Source: Phellopilus nigrolimitatus
Lineage: Eukaryota > Basidiomycota > Agaricomycetes > Hymenochaetales > Hymenochaetaceae
Length of the DNA stretch: 33,585 nt
Direction of reading: 5' to 3'
Assembly (NCBI GenBank): GCA_021029095.1
Contig: JAJOHG010000281.1
Location: 1 to 33,585 of the forward strand
Shown: positions 28,667-33,585 of the stretch, piece by piece
How positions within the stretch are numbered: position 1 is the stretch's first letter
How the letters are laid out: each line of letters starts with the position of its first letter
Position numbers and translations under genes: made by a program
Notes under the pieces: generated by a model
Told to the model about the DNA's origin: nothing
Database searches by the model: none
What the model saw: the letters and a program-made list of their open reading frames with translations, nothing else

Positions 28667-28986
28667 TCCTTCAAATTTGATGACCGTACTGCGACCTGAT
28701 TCAGGAAAGGGCTTCGACTTGGAGATAAAACTGGTGAGAGTGACCTACTGTTAAGTGACAAACTGATCGCACCAATAGCATCGGAGACTGCGTATTGAAG
28801 ATTTTTGAGCATCGCTGTCGAGTTAAAAGTTCGGACGCGAGGTGCGTCGTCCACTTGTGACCCAATGTGAGAGAAAGTTGCCTTTTGCGGTCACACAACG
28901 GACAACATTTGACTCTGCATACACTTGGCTCCCTTTACGTCGAACTTTTGTTCTGCACTTCACGAACTACTTGACGACCCTTCACG
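28667..28986. promoter_or_regulatory. Divergent region between F-box gene and DBP5
   Basis: About 320 bases separate the two oppositely directed genes. It should hold both promoters and a 5' exon of the F-box gene. I see no clear TATA box, as is usual for housekeeping genes. Confidence 0.35.
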
Positions 28987-30941
28987 ATGGAAAAGGACGC
29001 GGACGGTTTCATCTCTGTTGCACCTCGTGCGTTTTCGCATTGATTAGTAACGCGTCGAGCGCGACATCGCTGATCGGAGCGCGTTGTACAGCCAAGCTCG
29101 CCTCTGCGGAGGAGAGGCCGAAGGATGACGACCCTGGTACGCAGCGCGTTGAATTAAGGCTTTCATCAGTCTCACTTCAACCCATGTAGCCACGGATCTC
29201 ATCAAGTCGAATTTCGACGTGCAGGTCGGTACACTGGATTAGTGCCAGTTCCTTTTGCCAGTATGCTCACGACGTCTATCTGCATGTAGGTCACACTTGC
29301 GGACCAGCAAATGGATCCGAATTCGCCTTTGTTCAGTGTAAAGAGCTTCGAGGAGCTCGGGCTGTGAGTGACTTCCCTTCGTTGGATTCCTCATTGCACT
29401 AACCAACACCCCGGGCAGGTCTGAGGACCTTCTGAAAGGCGTCTTTGACATGAACTTTTCCAAGCCGTCAAAGATCCAAGAGCGTGCTCTCCCTCTTCTT
29501 CTAAGAAACCCGTACGCATAGTTTCGGAATGACTTGCCTGTTTTATTCATGCAATGGTAACTTAGCCCTCAAAATTTAATCGGGCAATCGCAGTCGGGGA
29601 CCGGGAAGACGGCTGCTTTCACGCTTACGATGTTGAGTAGGGTGGACTTCTCGGTATCCAAGCCTCAAGTGCGTTTTCATTTCGTCTGTATGCACGTTCG
29701 AGCTGGACCACCGTCTTCAGGCTCTTTGTGTTGCCCCGACGCGCGAGCTAGCGCGTCAGATCATGGCAGTAGTGAATGCCATGGGCAAATATACATCAGT
29801 CAAAACCGACTACGCGATTAAGACGGACGTGCGCGTCACAGCGCCAATCGCAGCGCATATAGTAGTCGGCACGCCGGGGACTATGGCAGACTTCCTCAAA
29901 CGTCGAATCATCGACGCGAGCGCGGTCAAGGTGCTCGTGCTGGATGAGGCAGATAACATGCTTGACCAGGAGAATCTGAGCGAACAGTGTTTGAAAATCA
30001 AAAAGTGTGTGTGCGAGGGCTGAAGTGGGACATGTGATTTACTGTTCTCTGCATATACAGCCAACTCTCAAAGGAGCACCCCAGCCAGATTGTGCTTTTT
30101 TCTGCAACGTTCCCGGACCGCGTACGAAATTTCGCGTCGAAGTTTGCGCCCAATGCCAATAAAATCGAGTTGAAGAAGGAGGAGCTGTCGGTGGAGGGCA
30201 TCAAGCAGTTTTACATGGATTGCAAGGACGAGGATTCCAAATACGAAATTCTGGTACAGATATATAATCTGCTTACTGTTGGTCAGAGTATCATCTTCAC
30301 CAAGGTCAGTCGCCGGTTTCACGTCAGATCAGAACTTGCTTAATCAGCCTATGTAGCATCGGTCTACGGCCGATCGAATCGCGAAGAAAATGACGGCGGA
30401 AGGGCATAAGGTCGCTTCTCTGCACGGCGCGAAGGATGGGTCGGAACGCGACTTAATCATTGACCGGTTTCGCGAAGGCCAGGAAAAGGTGTTGATCACA
30501 ACGAACGTGGTGGCACGCGGGATCGATATCCTGCAGGTAAACGTCGTGGTTAACTACGACTTGCCAATGATGTCAGACAAGGGGGAGAGTTCGTCGTACG
30601 ATCCGCGCTTTGAGACGCCGGACGTAGAAACGTATCTACATCGCATCGGTGCGCTTCTTCCTTTCTCACGATGACATCATCGCTGTTCTCATCCCACTTC
30701 CATCATCAGGACGTACCGGCCGATTCGGGCGGAAAGGCGTGTCGGTCAATTTCGTGCATAACAAGAAAACCTGGGAAGACATGCATATGATCGAGCAAGC
30801 GCTTGGTAGGGAAATAATTCGTGTTGAGACGAGTGATATAGATGTGATGGAGGACGTACGTCTTTATACTGGTCTTTGTATGATGTCAGTTCGTTGATGA
30901 TCAATTCTTCGCAGACGTTGAAGAAAGCATTGAAGTCTTGA
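28987..30941 (+). CDS. DBP5: DEAD-box RNA helicase Dbp5 (mRNA export), multi-exon
   Basis: The reading starts at ATG 28987 ([13 protein letters not shown]), splices at GTGCGT/TACAG into [15 protein letters not shown], and goes on to [32 protein letters not shown] and EELGL. The order and wording of these segments are diagnostic of Dbp5/Rat8 rather than eIF4A. Motifs: Q motif [25 protein letters not shown]; Ia APTRELARQ; Ib [63 protein letters not shown]. The C-terminus is [15 protein letters not shown] and DTLKKALKS, with TGA at 30939-30941. Roughly 450 residues, slightly short at the N-terminus. All catalytic motifs are intact. Dbp5 works at the cytoplasmic face of the nuclear pore with Gle1 and Nup159, remodelling exported mRNPs. 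At least nine exons. Confidence 0.95.
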
Positions 30942-31347
30942 AGTAGAAGCACGTGTACTTCTCGATGATTGTTGGATTATTCACTTTCTTTTCTTCTACC
31001 CTCGCATACAGCCTGATCATGGCCACGACTGATGATCGCCAACAACAATTATATGCTCTGACGCTGTATTACACTATGTATCTTCAATGATGATTTTATC
31101 TTGTGCGCCGCTTTCGAACAGTCCGAAGGGCGAACAATCATTGTTGCATTGCCCTTGAAAGATTGATGGGGTCAGATAGACTAATCGGTTGCAGCGTCGC
31201 GCTCTCTAGGGTCGCCAAAGACGATGGCAGTGTCCTACTTGCTTTTATATATGATCGCCATGAGCTGCAGGGCGCTCGCCGACGTCGCAACAGAGACCGT
31301 CTCTTCACATCGCATCTAGCACAAGTCGACGGTCACCGCTGAGTCCA
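30942..31347. promoter_or_regulatory. DBP5 3' flank and promoter of the next gene
   Basis: This is the DBP5 3' untranslated region followed by the promoter of the coiled-coil gene. A TTTTATATATGA element at about 31,253-31,264 stands about 85-90 nt before ATG 31348, a fitting TATA position. Confidence 0.45.
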
Positions 31348-32515
31348 ATGGCCTATCAGCCCTCTCAAGGCGAATTTGTGCCCGCAGAGCAACATCGATA
31401 TGTGCTCACCAATTTTGTGCGTGTTACAAGCGTCGACAAATATTCGCATGGTGCTGATGCGCCGCAACACAGCGCATAGCCCACGAGAAGGTCGAGCAGC
31501 AGCGCGTGCAGCTGCAAGAGCAGGAGGAGCAAGTTGCGCAGCTGCGAGCTCGGATAACGACTCTCGAGGGCAAAGAAGGGTCGAGCATAGTGGGCGGAGT
31601 CGGTCGGAACCAAGGCGGGACGTCTGTCGACGACTGGTCTATAAAAGTGTGTACCGATACATGTCCTTCGTTCAGCTCAAAGTATACTAACGTATACCAA
31701 ATGTGCCAGAACACAGCGTCGAAGCTAGAAAAGCTCGTAAATCGCTGGGCGGCAGACGTGATACGCGCCCCGCCCACACCGCTGAACGTGATCAGGGACG
31801 TTATCCTGACGGACCTCCTCGGGAACTCCCCCCCAGACGACAGCGAGGCGTCCCCCATGCTTGTCCAGAGCCTCCTGCGGCACGCCATGGCAGAAACTAT
31901 CTCAGAGGGCGTTATCAACTGCCTCATCGTCACGAGCTCAAGCGAGGGCCAATGTGCAGCTTACACGTATCCACGAGCACCTCTTCGCGCGCGACCCGAC
32001 TGTCGCGGGTGTCTGGCGGCGCCAGACGTTCTCCGCCGCTGTCGAGACATGCTCGCCTGCGATGTCGCAGCAGCTCCTCGCCGAGACGATGCCCGGGCTC
32101 GCGCGGCTTCTTCACGTCCGAGACGGGTGTGCTTTCCCCGTCCGTCGCACAGCTTCTTGATGCCGCATATGGCTTCTCGCGCATGCTGCACGGATCGGGC
32201 GCGGGGAGCGCGGTGGGCGCGGACACATTCTACCGCGCGTTTGTACCCGAGCTTGGGAGCGTGCTGTACCCACGCCAAGTTGAACTCATCAAGCGCTGCC
32301 TGAAGAGCGAGAGCAACCTCGCGGACCACGTGGGCTCGACTGTGTTTCCTGGGCTCGTGAAAGTGAGCAAGGGGCCTACTGGCCCGGACGGAAACCCAGA
32401 TATGATACAGACGGTCGTAAGGCGTGCACAGGTTATTTGTGCGTGCGCGCTGGCACCGAGGACGAGTGTGGTACAAGCTGGGTCAGACGCGTTGTCGAGC
32501 GCAGGTAGTTCCTAG
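31348..32515 (+). CDS. Coiled-coil hypothetical protein with two apparent frameshifts
   Basis: ATG 31348 opens MAYQPSQGEFVPAEQHRY. An intron at 31402-31472 leads in phase to IAHEKVEQQRVQLQEQEEQ and VAQLRARITTLEGKEG, a coiled coil. A second intron (31647-31709, with a canonical TACTAAC branch site) leads to ASKLEKLVNRWAADVIR. The downstream protein-like sequence then changes frame twice without splice signals. VTSSSE is followed one base later by ANVQLTRIHEHLFARDPTVA (near 31,945, GAGGGCC), and GLARLL by FTSETGVLSPSVAQLLDAAY (near 32,104). The last part, MLHGSGAGSAVGADTFYRAF and STVFPGLVKVSKGPTG, ends at 32515. Each junction behaves like one extra base. Either the gene is decaying or the sequence has base errors. 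I know no function. The family looks conserved by composition. Confidence 0.6.
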
Positions 32516-32629
32516 CTACAAATGCTTCGAGTGGTGTATTACAACTGTGTTCTTTCCTTATTCTAATGATTGTTTCACTGGGATTCAGATTGTGTTTTTG
32601 AACGTATATTGGAATTATTAGCAGCGACA

Positions 32630-33585
32630 CTACACTATATGAAGTGATGCCAAAGTAGTTTGTGCCTGAACGATCTGGAAAAAGCAGAAGCAGTTTGTCA
32701 GTCTGCAAGCGTTAGAAAAGATGCTTTGACAAGTACACACCTCTAGAGCTTGGAGCACTTCTAATCTCTTTCGTGCAGCTTCAAGCCAGTCGCTCAGCAG
32801 AACCTTCGGGGCGCCCTTCAGCTGGTTAGCTCTCGAGCAGCGCTGTCCAAATCTTTCTCGTTCATGTAGTACTCCGCCCTGGCAAGAACGCTCAACACAT
32901 CATTGCCCTCGACAAGCCCGCGCCTGGTAAAGCGGAAGCTCGAGATAAAGTACGACGCGAGGTACGACAGGACGCCCGCATCATGCTCGGGAACGAGCGC
33001 AACGCGCGCCACCTGCGGGGCAACGCTCGTCGTGAACCACGTCGAGAGGTCAGCAAGCGGCTCAACGCCGACGTCAGGCACGTCTGTCGCCTCAAGTGTG
33101 TCGAGCACCACGCGCACAAGCGCGTCGCCTTCACCTTGCACGCCGGACGTGGACGCGTGCCGGAGCACGCGCAGCTCGTCGCGGAACGGGCGACGCTCGG
33201 GCGCGTTGGCGGAAACAGCCGCGAGAGCGCGCAGCGCGGCCCACGTCGCGTGCAGGCGCAGATTCTCATCGAGGTATGCGGAGTTGTCCAGCGTGATACG
33301 TTCGAGCTGCTTGATGTTCGTGGCGAGTTCGTCGAGTTTCGCGAGACGACCGCCGCGCTCCTGTTCAACGCGTACCTTTATTTCGCGGATCCAACGGCGC
33401 TGCATTTCAATACCTTGAGCAATGACTTCTGCCTTGAGCCTTGCTTAAAGTCAGAAACCAATCGCACTATTATTGTCCGAAATCATCAAACATACCTCTC
33501 GTTGATGATCTCACTCTGAGTGCGCAGCTCGTGCTCCAGCTTCTCGCGGTATGCTTGTGTGGCCTTCCTCCGCTCATCCTCAAAG
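32630..33585 (-). CDS. MIC60: MIC60/mitofilin, C-terminal part (runs off the window)
   Basis: The frame reads from the window edge: AYREKLEHELRTQSEIINE, an intron (about 33495-33440, GTATGT donor), LKAEVIAQGIEMQRRWIRE, IKVRVEQERGGRLAKLDEL, then LHATWAALRALAAV, FTRRGLVEGNDVLSVLARAE, YYMNEKDLDSAARELTSLKG, DWLEAARKRLEVLQALE, a last intron, and IVQAQTTLASLHIV, with TAG at 32632-32630. This is the conserved mitofilin domain of Mic60, the inner-membrane core subunit of the MICOS complex that shapes crista junctions. The region exposed to the intermembrane space is shown. The N-terminal import signal and membrane helix lie beyond the window. The coiled coil before the mitofilin domain is evident. 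No disruption is seen. Confidence 0.9.

Noticed and set aside
31402..31472. A third frameshift at the start of the coiled-coil gene
   Set aside because: A 71-nt intron with GT and CAG ends restores the frame exactly, so no indel is needed there.
32903..33519. Plus-strand frames of 170-180 codons opposite MIC60
   Set aside because: Antisense to a clearly conserved mitofilin domain. Translations are Arg/Ser-rich and unrecognisable.
1..33585. tRNA genes
   Set aside because: I scanned for B-box-like GGTTCGANTCC and matching arms. The nearest (about 5,116 and 6,206) lack a foldable cloverleaf.

Overview
The window looks like nuclear DNA of a filamentous basidiomycete, most likely an Agaricomycete. 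Genes are split by many short introns (about 50-75 nt, GTNNGT donors, CAG/TAG acceptors, a TACTAAC-type branch site near 31,685). Promoters on both strands carry TATAAA boxes with pyrimidine-rich leaders. The gene content (F-box protein, divergent Hsp70-like ATPases, an NAD(P)-binding short-chain protein, Ser/Pro-rich proteins) is typical of that group. I cannot name a species from sequence alone.

Layout. 1-2,344: GC-rich sequence without a convincing gene. 2,345-3,184 (-): Ser/Pro/Ala-rich protein with a clear promoter. 3,300-4,289: pyrimidine-rich, no gene. 4,290-6,690: three copies of a dispersed repeat (R1-R3) with a broken piece of the A gene family between the first two. 6,895-22,888: a tandem array built from one repeating module, a divergent Hsp70-like gene (H, minus strand) head-to-head with a gene of an unidentified family (A, plus strand). 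Module 1 keeps only a stub of H (H1 remnant) beside A1. Module 2 is H2/A2. A decayed third exon of A (A4) follows. Module 3 is H3/A3. A fourth repeat copy (R4) lies between A1 and H2. 23,134-24,539 (+): six-exon NAD(P)-binding Rossmann protein. About 25,640-26,560 (-): probable multi-exon membrane protein, only partly resolved. 27,407-28,666 (-): F-box protein. 28,987-30,941 (+): DBP5, the DEAD-box mRNA-export helicase. 31,348-32,515 (+): coiled-coil hypothetical protein with two apparent frameshifts. 32,630 to the window end (-): C-terminal half of MIC60/mitofilin.

How the genes relate. The right-hand part holds conserved housekeeping genes (DBP5, MIC60). The middle 16 kb is an accessory, expanding and decaying paired-gene cluster. 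The Hsp70-like proteins keep the phosphate-1, phosphate-2 and adenosine motifs of the actin/Hsp70 ATPase fold but have a divergent C-terminal part, as in the HSPA12-like proteins that are numerous in Agaricomycetes. The A proteins have a variable acidic/Ser/Pro-rich N-terminal part and two conserved, probably helical blocks. Repeated head-to-head placement suggests a co-regulated pair, possibly a chaperone-like ATPase with a dedicated partner. That function is inference only.
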